Counted from the stretch's first letter, positions 1 to 9,600 are shown. The stretch: 64,000 bases of DNA from Candidatus Thermoflexus japonica (GCA_002898735.1 BEHY01000002.1:46419-110418), one strand, 5' to 3'. The notes: generated from the sequence alone by a model not told the origin. Numbers and translations are program-made.

Positions 1-186
1 GCGCAATACTATATTTTCGCCCTCATCTTCGTGCTGTTCGATGTAGAGGCGGTTTTCCTGTTTCCCTGGGCGGTCGCCTATAATCAGTTAGGCCTGTATG
101 CGGTCATCGAGATGGCCCTGTTCCTCCTTCTGCTTCTGGGAGGGCTGCTTTACGCCTGGCGGAAGGGCGCGCTGGAATGGGTGTAA
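1..186 (+). CDS. nuoA: NADH-quinone oxidoreductase subunit A (3' part)
   Basis: The window opens inside this gene; frame 1 reads 61 residues to a TAA at 184-186. The visible part has the NuoA hallmark [13 protein letters not shown], followed by a second hydrophobic segment and a basic tail. NuoA is a small three-helix subunit of the complex I membrane arm near the quinone site. It lies 37 bases upstream of nuoH, with no nuoB, C or D between them, so the peripheral-arm genes must be upstream of the window or elsewhere. The N-terminal part is outside the window. Confidence 0.93.
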   Translation, partial: AQYYIFALIFVLFDVEAVFLFPWAVAYNQLGLYAVIEMALFLLLLLGGLLYAWRKGALEWV

Positions 187-223
187 GGGCAACGGGTGAG
201 TCCTCTGCTCTGTGAGGTCGAAG

Positions 224-1438
224 ATGGAGCAGATTTACGATTTCATCTACAACCTGCTTCCATATTTTGGCGCATGGCTGCGCGGCCTGCTTCAGGGCTG
301 GGGGTTTCCGGAGTGGGCGGTTGCCCTGACGATCGGGCTGATCAAGGCCTTTCTTCTGGCCAACTTCGGCCTGATCGGGTTCGCCATTTTAACTTATGTG
401 GAGCGCAAGATCGTCGCCCGTTTCCAGGACCGTCTGGGCCCCAACCTGGCGGGTCCATATGGGATTCTGCAGCCGGTGGCCGATGGCATCAAGCTGCTCA
501 CCAAGGAAGACACCATGCCGGTCGGGGCGGACCGCTGGGTCTACAACCTGGCGCCGCTCATCATCGCCACGTGTGCCCTGGCGCCGCTGGTGGTGATCCC
601 CTTCGGGCCGGGGGCCATCGGCGCCGATCTCAACATCGGTGTCCTTTACGCCCTGGCGGTGGGGGCAGGGGCCCTGGTGGGGGTGCTGATGGCTGGATGG
701 GGCAGCAACAACAAATACGCGCTCCTGGGGGCCTTCCGGGCGGTGGCTCAGCTGATCAGCTATGAGATCCCCTCCGTCCTCAGCGTCGTCGTGGTCGTGA
801 TGGTCGCAGGCACCATGTCCACCGTGGGCATCGTGCTCGCCCAGGATATCCCCTATCTCTTTGTGCTCCCCCTGGCCGCACTGGTTTTCCTGATGTCCGG
901 GGTGGCGGAGGTGGGGCGAACCCCCTTCGATCTCCTGGAAGCGGAATCCGAGATCGTGGCGGGCTTCCATATTGAATACAGCGGCATGAAATTCGCTCTG
1001 GTCTTCCTGGGGGAGTTTGTCCACGCGCTGGTGGTCTCCGCGCTTTTCGCCGTTCTTTTCCTGGGCGGGTGGCGCGGGCCCTGGTTGCCGCCGTATCTGT
1101 GGACGCTGATCAAGATGAGCCTGGGGATCTTTCTGTTCTTCTGGTTGCGGGCGACGCTCCCCCGCATCCGGATCGATCAGATGCTGAACCTGAACTGGAA
1201 GTTCCTGACCCCATTGATGATCCTCAACCTGATCGGGGTCGCCCTGGTGGATAAAGGCCTGCGGGCGGCTGGGGCCACCACCGGGCTCTGGGCGGTGGGG
1301 ATGTTCGCCTTTAATATGGCGATGCTGATCGGCGCCCTGGCCCTTCCCGGCTATCTGGGGCATCGGGCGCGGATGGCCGCGATGGCTCCGGCTTCCGAGG
1401 AGGAAGGGGAGGCGCTGGAAGCGGCGGCGGCCCATTAA
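224..1438 (+). CDS. nuoH: NADH-quinone oxidoreductase subunit H
   Basis: A 404-residue polytopic protein that forms the heel of complex I and part of the quinone chamber. Family signatures visible include the run from FAILTYVERKIVARFQDR (TM2-loop), the GPYGILQPVADGIKLL segment, EIPSVLSV and the AEVGRTPFDLLEAESEIVAGF acidic loop that helps shape the quinone funnel, then LRATLPRIRIDQMLNLNWK near the C-terminus. I chose the ATG at 224, which has GAGGT about 5 bases upstream, over the GTG at 212. Its length is on the long side for NuoH because of an Ala/Glu-rich tail. It is followed directly by nuoJ with no nuoI, whereas many operons have nuoI here. Confidence 0.95.
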   Translation: MEQIYDFIYNLLPYFGAWLRGLLQGWGFPEWAVALTIGLIKAFLLANFGLIGFAILTYVERKIVARFQDRLGPNLAGPYGILQPVADGIKLLTKEDTMPVGADRWVYNLAPLIIATCALAPLVVIPFGPGAIGADLNIGVLYALAVGAGALVGVLMAGWGSNNKYALLGAFRAVAQLISYEIPSVLSVVVVVMVAGTMSTVGIVLAQDIPYLFVLPLAALVFLMSGVAEVGRTPFDLLEAESEIVAGFHIEYSGMKFALVFLGEFVHALVVSALFAVLFLGGWRGPWLPPYLWTLIKMSLGIFLFFWLRATLPRIRIDQMLNLNWKFLTPLMILNLIGVALVDKGLRAAGATTGLWAVGMFAFNMAMLIGALALPGYLGHRARMAAMAPASEEEGEALEAAAAH

Positions 1439-1528
1439 CACGACAGCCGCGGGGGTCACGCAGGGGATCCTCAATGCCCCATGGGACTCCCGGGGGGAAA
1501 TCCGAGATCGCGAAGGAGCGCGCGGACG

Positions 1529-2029
1529 ATGACGCTGATTCAGGCCGTTTTCGCCCTGTTGGCCATCCTGACCCTGGGGGCGGGGTTGCTCACCGTTCTC
1601 AGCCGGCATCTCTTTCATGCCGTCCTTTATCTGATCCTCTCCCTGGTTGGGGTTGCGGGCCTGTTTGTCCTGCTGGAGGCGGAATTCCTGGCCGGCGTGC
1701 AGGTTCTCATCTATATCGGGGCGATTTCCATTCTCATCATTTTCGCGGTGATGCTCACCCGGGGGATGGCCCGCAACCCGGGCCCTCCGCTGAACAATCA
1801 GAGCCTGGCGGCCGCGGTGATCGCCGGGCTCTTTTTTGTCCTCCTGGCTCCGGTCATCGCCGGGTTCCCATGGCCCCAGACGACCCAGGGGGTTCCGGCC
1901 GACGCCATTGAAGCCCTGGGCCGCTCCCTGGTGGACCCGAATCAATTCGCGCTGCCGTTTGAGCTGGCTTCGGTGATGATCCTGGCCGCGTTGATCGGGG
2001 CGATCTTCATTGCCCGGGAGAAGCGCTGA
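1529..2029 (+). CDS. nuoJ: NADH-quinone oxidoreductase subunit J
   Basis: A 166-residue membrane subunit of complex I. It has five predicted helices; the TM3 region GVQVLIYIGAISILIIFAVML is the characteristic segment (the pi-bulge helix of the central axis). The ATG at 1529 is preceded by AAGGAG ten bases upstream; an in-frame start at 1481 would add a Gly/Arg-rich leader without membrane character. The reading frame ends 49 bases before nuoK, in operon arrangement. Confidence 0.93.
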   Translation: MTLIQAVFALLAILTLGAGLLTVLSRHLFHAVLYLILSLVGVAGLFVLLEAEFLAGVQVLIYIGAISILIIFAVMLTRGMARNPGPPLNNQSLAAAVIAGLFFVLLAPVIAGFPWPQTTQGVPADAIEALGRSLVDPNQFALPFELASVMILAALIGAIFIAREKR

Positions 2030-2078
2030 GGCCGGGCCTGATCAACCTTGAGACTCTGTATCCGTTCGGAGGCTCTGG

Positions 2079-2387
2079 ATGGTTCCTCTTTCCTGGTATC
2101 TGCTGGTAGCGGCTGCGCTGTTTTGCATAGGCGTCTATGGGGTGCTGGCCCGACGCAACGCGATCGCCATCCTGATGGCGATCGAGCTCATGTTGAATGC
2201 AGTGAATCTGAGCCTGGTGGCGTTCTGGCGGTATCTCCATCCCACCATGACCACCGGGCAGGTTTTCGCCCTCTTCGTGCTGGTCGTTGCGGCGGCGGAG
2301 GCGGCCGCCGGCCTGGCGCTGATCATCAGCATTTATCGCAATCGCGAAACCGTCGATGTGGAGAACATCGATCTCCTGAAAGGCTAA
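2079..2387 (+). CDS. nuoK: NADH-quinone oxidoreductase subunit K
   Basis: A 102-residue, three-helix subunit of standard length. Helix 2 has the conserved acidic residue in the segment [16 protein letters not shown], and helix 3 has the second one in [17 protein letters not shown]; both lie on the central hydrophilic axis used for proton translocation. The ATG at 2079 follows a CGGAGGC element. No insertion relative to ordinary NuoK is seen, which matters when judging whether the duplicated NuoM downstream belongs to an enlarged complex. Confidence 0.93.
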   Translation: MVPLSWYLLVAAALFCIGVYGVLARRNAIAILMAIELMLNAVNLSLVAFWRYLHPTMTTGQVFALFVLVVAAAEAAAGLALIISIYRNRETVDVENIDLLKG

Positions 2388-2406
2388 CCCTTCGAGGTGG
2401 AGACGG

Positions 2407-4551
2407 ATGGAGATCCAGGGAACGCTCCTGCCGTTGCTGGTGGCCCTGATCCCCTGGCCGCCTTTCATCGCCTTCGGTCTGATCGCGCTGTTTACAAACC
2501 GCTGGAAGCGCCTCAGCCACACCCTCGCCATCCTCTCGGTGGCGATCTCCTTTGTGCTCTCCCAGATCGTGTTCTGGGCGGCTATCCGCACGGAGCATCT
2601 GGGGGAGCATCCGATCGCGATCCGGATCCCATGGCTCCCGGTCGGGCCCCGCCCCCTGGAGTTCGGGGTGCTGGTGGACCCGCTGGGCGCCGTGATGCTG
2701 TTCATGGTCCCCCTGGTCTCGCTGATGATTTTCATCTACAGCGTGGGATATATGGCGGGGGATCCCCACTACAGTCGCTTCTTCGCGCTCCTCTCCCTCT
2801 TCGAGGCGGCGATGTTGCTCCTGGTGGTGGCCGACAACCTCCTGATGCTGTTCATCGGCTGGGAGGTGATGGGCTTCTGCTCTTACGCCCTCATCGGCTT
2901 CTGGTATCGAAAGCCCTCGGCCTACCGCGCCGCTGTGAAGGCGTTCATGACCACCCGGGTGGGTGATGTGCTCATGCTTCTGGGCATCGCCTATCTTTAC
3001 GCCCAGACCGGGACGCTGAATTTCCATGACATCCTGCGCAATCCTGAGACGTTGAAGGTCCTGGCCGAGACGCCCTCCTATGTGGCCGGCCTGTCCGTTG
3101 CGGCGCTGGCGTCGCTGTTGCTTTTCGCCGGGACGGTGGGGAAGAGCGCTCAGTTCCCGCTCCATGTCTGGTTGCCGGATGCGATGGAAGGCCCCACCCC
3201 GGTCAGCGCGATGATCCATGCCGCCACCATGGTTTCGGCGGGCGTCTACACCACCATCCGGATGTTCCCCCTGCTTCAAGCGGGCCAGCATGGTCTGGGC
3301 GGGGAGACGGCCTTCTGGGTGGTGGCGCTTATCGGCGCCTTCACGGCCTTCATGGCGGCCACCATGGGGGTGGCCCAGAATGACATCAAGCGGGTGCTGG
3401 CGTATTCGACGATCTCCCAGCTGGGCTACATGCTGGCGGCGGTAGGGATCGGCGCTTACGTCGCCGCAGCCTTCCACCTGATCACCCACGCCTTCTTCAA
3501 GGCGCTGCTCTTCCTGGGCTCTGGCTCGGTGATCCACGCCGTGGAGCATGGGCATCATCACGCAGGCCACGGGCATGGCCGGGAGGAGCCCTTCGACCCG
3601 AACGATATGTTCAACATGGGCGGGCTGGCCCGGCGCATGCCTGTGACCTTCTGGACCTTCGTGGCGGGCGGGCTGGCCCTGGCGGGCTTCCCGCTGATCA
3701 CGGCGGGCTTCTGGAGCAAGGATGAGATCCTGGGGGAGGCGTTCCACGGTGCTTTCGAGAAGGGCGAGCTGCTGCCGTTGCTGGTCTTCCTGCTGCTGGC
3801 GGCGGCGGCCATCCTGACTGGTTTTTACACGATGCGTCAGATCGCCCTGACGTTCCTCGGCGAACCCCGGACGCCTGCGGCTGCCCATGCGGAAGAGAGC
3901 CCTGGCTCGATGATCTTCCCCCTGGTCTTCCTGGCGTTTTTCGCCCTCTTCGGCGGTTTCGTGGGGGTGCCTGAGGGATTCCCGGGCCTGGCCGCGCTTA
4001 CCGGCGGCAACTGGTTCCATGAGTTCGTCGGAGGAACCCTGCTGGAGCATCCGGAGGCGTTGCCGTTTAACCCGGTGCCGGTGGTGCTTTCCTCCCTCAT
4101 CGCGCTGACCGGGCTCCTCCTGGGCTGGGTGGTTTACGCCCGTCGCCCCCTGGCCGCCGGCGAGCCCGATCCCCTGGTCCGTCTGGGTCCGCTTTATGCC
4201 TTCCTGAAGAACCGCTGGTATATCGATGACCTCTATCAGGTTCTGTTCGTCCGGCCGACGTTGTGGCTGGCGGAGCGTGCGGTGGCCTTCTTCATGGATC
4301 GTGTGGTCATCGATGGCCTCCTTCACGGGATCGCCGATGCGGTCTGGTCGATGGGGAGCGCCCTGCGCCTCTTCGATCGGGTGGTGGTCAATGGCATCAG
4401 CGATGGGATCGGGGAGGCGGTGAAGGCCGCTGGCCGCGAACTGCGAACCCTGCAGACCGGCCTGGTCCAGAACTATCTGCTGGTGGTGGTTCTGGGCGTC
4501 CTGGGCTTCATCGTTCTCTACACGGTGGCACCGATGTTGCGGGGGTTCTGA
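2407..4551 (+). CDS. nuoL: NADH-quinone oxidoreductase subunit L
   Basis: A 714-residue antiporter-like subunit that forms the distal end of the membrane arm. Conserved parts are MLFIGWEVMGFCSYALIGFW with the TM5 Glu, the TM7 Lys in VGKSAQFPLHVWLPDAMEG, and HAFFKALLFLGSGSVIHA in TM10-11. A His-rich loop (GHHHAGHGHGRE) follows. The extended C-terminal region after the last antiporter helix (about residue 520 on) fits the lateral amphipathic helix and anchor of NuoL. The ATG at 2407 follows a GAGGTGG site 19 bases after nuoK. Confidence 0.95.
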   Translation: MEIQGTLLPLLVALIPWPPFIAFGLIALFTNRWKRLSHTLAILSVAISFVLSQIVFWAAIRTEHLGEHPIAIRIPWLPVGPRPLEFGVLVDPLGAVMLFMVPLVSLMIFIYSVGYMAGDPHYSRFFALLSLFEAAMLLLVVADNLLMLFIGWEVMGFCSYALIGFWYRKPSAYRAAVKAFMTTRVGDVLMLLGIAYLYAQTGTLNFHDILRNPETLKVLAETPSYVAGLSVAALASLLLFAGTVGKSAQFPLHVWLPDAMEGPTPVSAMIHAATMVSAGVYTTIRMFPLLQAGQHGLGGETAFWVVALIGAFTAFMAATMGVAQNDIKRVLAYSTISQLGYMLAAVGIGAYVAAAFHLITHAFFKALLFLGSGSVIHAVEHGHHHAGHGHGREEPFDPNDMFNMGGLARRMPVTFWTFVAGGLALAGFPLITAGFWSKDEILGEAFHGAFEKGELLPLLVFLLLAAAAILTGFYTMRQIALTFLGEPRTPAAAHAEESPGSMIFPLVFLAFFALFGGFVGVPEGFPGLAALTGGNWFHEFVGGTLLEHPEALPFNPVPVVLSSLIALTGLLLGWVVYARRPLAAGEPDPLVRLGPLYAFLKNRWYIDDLYQVLFVRPTLWLAERAVAFFMDRVVIDGLLHGIADAVWSMGSALRLFDRVVVNGISDGIGEAVKAAGRELRTLQTGLVQNYLLVVVLGVLGFIVLYTVAPMLRGF

Positions 4552-4665
4552 TGGGAGGGGATGACCGAAATGGGCGGAGAAGCCTCGCATCTCACCGCCC
4601 CGGTCATCGGGTTCGCAGGGATGTGACACCTTTATCCTGAGTCATCACGGTGAGGGAAACGAGCG

Positions 4666-6210
4666 ATGACGCTCTTCGGGTATTCGATCCCGATCCTGAC
4701 CATGATCACGTTCATCCCTCTGCTGGGCGCGGGGATCATCGCCCTGACCCCGCGGGATAGCGTTCGCCTGCACCGGGGGCTGGCCCTCTTCTTCAGCCTG
4801 ATCCCCCTCATTCTCTCCGCCTGGCTCTGGCTGAACTTCGATCCGAGCCGGCCCGGCTTCCAGTTTGTGGAGCGCGCGGTATGGTTCCCGCAGGTGAACG
4901 CCAGCTATTACCTGGGGGTGGATGGGCTGAGTGTGATGCTGATCTTCCTGACGGCCCTGCTCACCCCTCTCGGGGTTCTGATCTCATTCAACATCACGGA
5001 GGATCCGCGAACATACTTCGCCCTCTTCCTGGCTCTGGAGACCGGGATCCTGGGGGTCTTCGTCAGCCTGGACCTCCTGTTGTTCTTCCTGTTCTGGGAG
5101 CTGGGGCTGGTGCCGATGTATTTCCTGATCAACAACTGGGGGGCGCCGGAGCGGCGGCATTACGCAGCTTTGAAGTTCATTCTCTATACCATGGCCGGAT
5201 CCCTCGGCCTCCTGCTGGGTATCCAGCTGATCTGGGCCGCTCTGGGAGGCACCCAGGGAGGAACTTTCGATCTGCTCGAGGTCAGCCGGCGCTGGCCGGC
5301 CCTCCAGGGGGCCCTGGCAGGGGTTCCGATGGAGGTGGTGAAGGCGGTTGTCTTCTGGGCTTTCGTCATCGCTTTCGCGATTAAGGTCCCGGTATGGCCT
5401 TTCCACACCTGGTTGCCCGACGCGCACACGGAGGCCCCGACGGCGGGCTCCATGATCCTGGCGGGGATTCTGCTCAAGCTGGGGGCCTATGGTTTCCTGC
5501 GTATTGTCTTCCCGCTCTTCCCGGCGGAATCGGCCCGTTTCGCCATCGCCCTGGCTCTTCTTGCGACGGCTGCCATCATCTTCGGCGCCTATGCCGCACT
5601 GGGGCAGCGGGACTTTAAACGGCTCGTGGCTTACTCCTCGGTGAACCATATGGGATTCGTCGTGCTGGGGATCGCCGTAGCCGGCTATGCGCTGGGGAAT
5701 CCGGCCGTCCGGGATCACGCCCGGATCGCGGTGAACGGGGCGGCCCTGCAGCTGTTTGCCCACGGCCTCTCCTCAGCGGCGATGTTCGCCCTGGTGGGGG
5801 TGGTTTACGATCGCACGCATACCCGGGATCTGGAAGCTTATGGCGGGCTCTGGACACGGATGCCGGTGTATGGAGGGATCCTGATTTACTGTGCGATGGC
5901 TTCGGTAGGCCTGCCCGGGCTGGCGGGGTTCGTGGCGGAGTATATGGTGGTGCAGGGGGCATGGCCGGTGTTCACCGCCCTGACCGCGCTGTCCATGCTC
6001 GGGCTGCTGATCACCGGAGGCTTTATCATGAAGGCCCTTCAGAAAGTGCTCCATGGGCCGTTAAACCCGCGGTGGGCCCGCCTGCCCGAGATGAGCGCGC
6101 GGGAGATCCTGGCGGTGGCTCCTTTAATGGTCTTCATGCTGCTCACCGGCCTGTGGCCAGCCTGGATCGTTCCCACCCTCGATGCGGCGCTGCGGGGGTT
6201 GCTCGGATAG
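4666..6210 (+). CDS. nuoM: NADH-quinone oxidoreductase subunit M, canonical copy
   Basis: A 514-residue antiporter-like subunit. It carries the TM5 Glu in FFLFWELGLVPMYFLI, the TM7 Lys (K240) in AIKVPVWPFHTWLPDAHTEA, and the TM8 Lys in LLKLGAYGFLR, so the usual proton path residues are present. The gene is 114 bases after nuoL; a purine-rich GAGGG lies upstream of the ATG. A second NuoM-like gene follows at 6301. This copy is the better match to ordinary NuoM. Confidence 0.94.
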   Translation: MTLFGYSIPILTMITFIPLLGAGIIALTPRDSVRLHRGLALFFSLIPLILSAWLWLNFDPSRPGFQFVERAVWFPQVNASYYLGVDGLSVMLIFLTALLTPLGVLISFNITEDPRTYFALFLALETGILGVFVSLDLLLFFLFWELGLVPMYFLINNWGAPERRHYAALKFILYTMAGSLGLLLGIQLIWAALGGTQGGTFDLLEVSRRWPALQGALAGVPMEVVKAVVFWAFVIAFAIKVPVWPFHTWLPDAHTEAPTAGSMILAGILLKLGAYGFLRIVFPLFPAESARFAIALALLATAAIIFGAYAALGQRDFKRLVAYSSVNHMGFVVLGIAVAGYALGNPAVRDHARIAVNGAALQLFAHGLSSAAMFALVGVVYDRTHTRDLEAYGGLWTRMPVYGGILIYCAMASVGLPGLAGFVAEYMVVQGAWPVFTALTALSMLGLLITGGFIMKALQKVLHGPLNPRWARLPEMSAREILAVAPLMVFMLLTGLWPAWIVPTLDAALRGLLG

Positions 6211-6300
6211 CGGAGATCCGAACCCCTGCAAACCCGCGCTGCGAATTCGACCGTTCCTTCCGGATCTGAGCGATCTACTCTCATCTCTGGAGCGTGAGGA

Positions 6301-7860
6301 ATGACGATCCCGGCGGTGACCCTTCCTCTTCTCAGTTTTATCGTCTTTACGCCCCTCGTGGGGGCGCTGATCCTCCTGCTGATCCCGCGTCATCAAAAAG
6401 AAGCGGCGCGGGTCTTCGCGGCTACCGTCTCCGGCTTCACGCTGTTGCTGTCCCTCTGGGCGTTCCTGGCCTACGACCGCGCGGCCGGAGGCTATCAGTT
6501 CGTGGAGCGGATGTCATGGCTTCCCCAGCTGGGCATTCACTATTACGTCGGCGTGGATGGGGTGAGCCTTCCCCTGGTGTTGCTCTCGGCTCTCGTGCTC
6601 TTTACCGGCGTGCTGGTGTCATGGAACATTGAGGATCGCCCCCACGAGCTGTTTGCCTTCATGTTGCTTCTGGCCAGCGGCATTATGGGGGTGTTCGTGG
6701 CGCGGAATCTGGTGTTGCTGTTCTTCTTTTATGAGATCGCCATCTTCCCCAAGTATTTCCTGATCGCCATCTGGGGCTCCACCCGGAAAGAATACGCGGC
6801 GATGAAGCTGGTCCTCTACACCCTGGTGGGCTCCATCATCGCCCTGGTGGGCGCTCTGGCCCTCTATTTCGTCTCCCCTGTTCGCACCTTCGACATGGAC
6901 GTGCTTCGGGAACTGGCTGCCCGGGGTGCGTTTGCCCGGACCGTGGAGGTATTCGGTCAGGCTGTGCGCTTCGATTATCTCTGGTTCCTGCCGGTTTTCC
7001 TGGGCTTCGCCGTGACGGCGGGCCTGTGGCCGTTCCACAACTGGGTGCCGGATGGTCACTCGGCGGCGCCGACGGCGGGCTCTATGTTCCTGGCCGGGGT
7101 GGTGATGAAGGTCGGCGCCTACAGCGCGCTGCGGGTGGGGATCGAGCTGATGCCCGGGGGAGCGGTCTACTGGCTGCCGGTGGTGGTCTTTCTGGCGGTG
7201 GTGGCCGCCCTCTATTCCGCCGCGATCTCCCTGGTGCAGGAGGACCTCAAATACGTGATCGCCTTCTCCAGTATCGGCCATATGGCCTTCGTGACGATCG
7301 GGTTCGCCGCGATGAACGTGACCGGGCTGACGGGGGCGGTCCTCCAGATGTTCTCCCACGGGGTGATGGCGGCGATTCTGTTCGCAACGGTGGGGATGGT
7401 TTATGATCGGGCGCACACCCGCTACCTGGCCCACCTGGGGGGTTTCGCCCGGGCGATGCCGATGGCCACCCTGGGTTTCATCCTGGGCGGTCTGGTAGCC
7501 ATGGGGATGCCCGGCTTCTCCGGGTTCGTGGCCGAGTTCCAGGTCTTCGCCGGGATCTGGGCGGCCCGGGATACGGCCTGGTGGTATCCCTGGGTGGCCA
7601 TCCTGGCGGCGCCCAGCATCGCCCTGTCCGCCGCCTATATCCTGCGGGCGCTTCAGGCGACGTTCTTCGGGGAGCTGAATCGAGAGCGCTATCCTCACGT
7701 CGGGGATGTCACCGCCCTGGATAAGGTCGCCATCGTTACCCTGGCGGTCTGGTTTGTTCTGATCGGTGTGTTCCCCCGGGTGATGACGGATTTGATCCAG
7801 ACCGGGGTGGAGCCCATTGCGGCGCTGTTGCAGGGAGCGATGGTCGCTTCCATTCGCTGA
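6301..7860 (+). CDS. Second NuoM-like antiporter subunit, TM7 Lys replaced
   Basis: A 519-residue paralogue of NuoM. It has the N-terminal VERMSWLPQLGIHYYVGVDG segment, the TM5 Glu in FFYEIAIFPKYFLIAIWGS and the TM8 Lys in VMKVGAYSALR. In the block equivalent to AIKVPVWPFHTW of the first copy it reads AVTAGLWPFHNW: the conserved Lys is Thr (T239) and the following Pro is Gly. In studied NuoM proteins that Lys is needed for proton transfer, so this copy may be structural, or may use another path (inference). Four antiporter-like genes (L, M, M2, N) therefore sit in one operon. Confidence 0.9.
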   Translation: MTIPAVTLPLLSFIVFTPLVGALILLLIPRHQKEAARVFAATVSGFTLLLSLWAFLAYDRAAGGYQFVERMSWLPQLGIHYYVGVDGVSLPLVLLSALVLFTGVLVSWNIEDRPHELFAFMLLLASGIMGVFVARNLVLLFFFYEIAIFPKYFLIAIWGSTRKEYAAMKLVLYTLVGSIIALVGALALYFVSPVRTFDMDVLRELAARGAFARTVEVFGQAVRFDYLWFLPVFLGFAVTAGLWPFHNWVPDGHSAAPTAGSMFLAGVVMKVGAYSALRVGIELMPGGAVYWLPVVVFLAVVAALYSAAISLVQEDLKYVIAFSSIGHMAFVTIGFAAMNVTGLTGAVLQMFSHGVMAAILFATVGMVYDRAHTRYLAHLGGFARAMPMATLGFILGGLVAMGMPGFSGFVAEFQVFAGIWAARDTAWWYPWVAILAAPSIALSAAYILRALQATFFGELNRERYPHVGDVTALDKVAIVTLAVWFVLIGVFPRVMTDLIQTGVEPIAALLQGAMVASIR

Positions 7861-7981
7861 TCCTCGTTTGCGCTGGGGGCGTGAGGAACGGATGGCTTGA
7901 GCCCTTCCACGGCGGCGGGGACAGGGGGGAGGGCAGAGAACAGCGGAGAGATCCACGGTCGCGCACAGGGAGGGATCGAAG

Positions 7982-9433
7982 ATGGTGTTGTCCTGGTGGG
8001 CACATCTGTGGTCCGTTCTGCCGGAGATCGTGCTGGTGCTGGCGGCTGCCCTCGTGATGGCGGTGGACGCCTGGCTACCGGAGGGGCGCAGGCGGGAGCT
8101 GGGCTACTGGGCGATCGGTGGGCTGGTGGCCGCCCTGGCCGTCGCCGCGGTTCAGGCCGCTCAGCTGGCCGGGGGGATCGCGGCCCCGTATGAGGCTTTC
8201 GGAGGCTCGGTGCGGGCGGATCTGGCGGCGATGCTGTTCCGCCTCATCTTCCTGCTCGCGGGGATCCTCACGGTCGCCATCTCGATGGATTTCCGCCCGC
8301 TCCGCCAGAGCGGCGAGTATTACACCCTCCTGCTCATCTCGGTGCTCGGGATGGGATTGATGGGGGCCGCGGTCAATCTGGTGACGCTGCATCTGGCCCT
8401 GGAGACGGTGGGGATTGCCCTTTATTTGCTGGCGGGATATTTGCGAGATACGCCCCGGTCGGCGGAGGCCGGGTTAAAGTATTTCCTGTTCGGTGTCTTC
8501 AGTTCCACCATTATGCTTTACGGCCTGGCGCTCATTTACGGTTTTACCGGCGAAATCGCCTACGCTCGGATCGCCCAGGCCCTGGCCGGGTTGCCCACCC
8601 CTGCGGTGATGGCGGCCCTCCTGCTCGTTCTGGTGGGTTTCGGCTTCAAAGTCTCTGCTGTGCCTTTCCATTTCTGGACCCCCGATGTGTATGAAGGGGC
8701 GCCAACGCCGGTGACCGCTTTCATCTCCGTAGCCTCCAAGGCGGCCGGTTTCGCGGTCCTGATCCGGGCTATGATCGAGGCGTTCCCCACGGCGCAGGGG
8801 AACTGGGTGGCGATCATGGCCGCTCTCGCCTTCGTCACGATGACGGTGGGGAATCTCCTGGCCATCCCGCAGCGGAATCTCAAGCGGCTGCTGGCGTATT
8901 CCAGCATCGCCCAGGCCGGATACATTCTGATCGGGGTCGCCGCAGCCAGCCCGCTGGGGGTCGCCGCCTCGATCTTCTATCTCGGGATCTATACGTTAAC
9001 GAACATCGCGGCCTTCGCGGTTGCGGTGATTATGACCAACGTCACGGGAAGCGAGGAGATCCGGGACCTGGCGGGGCTGTCCCGAAGGGCGCCGGGGCTG
9101 GCCCTGGCCATGCTGGCCGCGCTGCTTTCTCTCGGGGGGATCCCGCCGCTGGTCGGCTTCTTCGCCAAGCTGTTCGTCTTCGCGGCGGCTATCGAGAGCG
9201 GTCTGCTCTGGCTGGCCATCGCCGGGGTGCTCAACGCGATGGTCGCGTTTTATTACTACATCATGGTGGCCCGGGCGATGTATGTGGACCGTTCGCCGGA
9301 GGAGGAGAAGCCGGTCTGGATCTCCCGCCCGGCTCGATTTACGCTGTGGTTCACCGTGACAGGGGTGCTGTTGTTGACCGTGCTGGTATATCCGCTTTAC
9401 CTGCTGGCCCAGATGGCCGCGCAGGCTTTTTAG
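7982..9433 (+). CDS. nuoN: NADH-quinone oxidoreductase subunit N
   Basis: A 483-residue antiporter-like subunit. It has the TM5 Glu region NLVTLHLALETVGIALYLLAGY, the TM7 Lys in GFGFKVSAVPFHFWTPDVYEGAPTP (split here for length: FKVSAVPFHFW and TPDVYEGAPTP), and LKRLLAYSSIAQAGYILIG. It is the last complex I gene of the cluster. The ATG at 7982 follows a GGGATCGAAG stretch after a 121-base spacer. The following 167 bases contain a promoter candidate for the ATP synthase genes. Confidence 0.94.
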   Translation: MVLSWWAHLWSVLPEIVLVLAAALVMAVDAWLPEGRRRELGYWAIGGLVAALAVAAVQAAQLAGGIAAPYEAFGGSVRADLAAMLFRLIFLLAGILTVAISMDFRPLRQSGEYYTLLLISVLGMGLMGAAVNLVTLHLALETVGIALYLLAGYLRDTPRSAEAGLKYFLFGVFSSTIMLYGLALIYGFTGEIAYARIAQALAGLPTPAVMAALLLVLVGFGFKVSAVPFHFWTPDVYEGAPTPVTAFISVASKAAGFAVLIRAMIEAFPTAQGNWVAIMAALAFVTMTVGNLLAIPQRNLKRLLAYSSIAQAGYILIGVAAASPLGVAASIFYLGIYTLTNIAAFAVAVIMTNVTGSEEIRDLAGLSRRAPGLALAMLAALLSLGGIPPLVGFFAKLFVFAAAIESGLLWLAIAGVLNAMVAFYYYIMVARAMYVDRSPEEEKPVWISRPARFTLWFTVTGVLLLTVLVYPLYLLAQMAAQAF

Positions 9434-9524
9434 AATCAGGACCTGCGCCAGGGAAACCGATTACAATGGAGCAACAGGTAAGCTTAAAAAGCAGCGTCTG
9501 GAGGCGGATTTTCGGGATCGGCCC

Positions 9525-9554
9525 TTGTCAGAGAGGCAGAGGGGAAGGTATCAT
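9525..9554 (+). promoter_or_regulatory. Sigma-70-like promoter candidate for Fo genes
   Basis: TTGTCA at 9525-9530 and TATCAT at 9549-9554 are separated by 18 bases, in the gap between nuoN and the first ATP synthase gene. Each hexamer is 5 of 6 to consensus. The atpZ/I-like ATG is 47 bases beyond the -10. Confidence 0.45.
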
Positions 9555-9600
9555 AATTAAGGCCGCCTTTTGTGACAAGAGGGACAGATAAAGGGTAACG

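Noticed and set aside
389..1945. Long minus-strand frame opposite nuoH/nuoJ (518 codons)
   Set aside because: Composition is Gly/Arg/His/Gln-rich with no domain, as expected for the complement of GC-rich membrane protein genes; the plus strand is certain.
2326..4629. 767-codon minus-strand frame opposite nuoL
   Set aside because: Same antisense-shadow composition; the real gene is nuoL on the plus strand.
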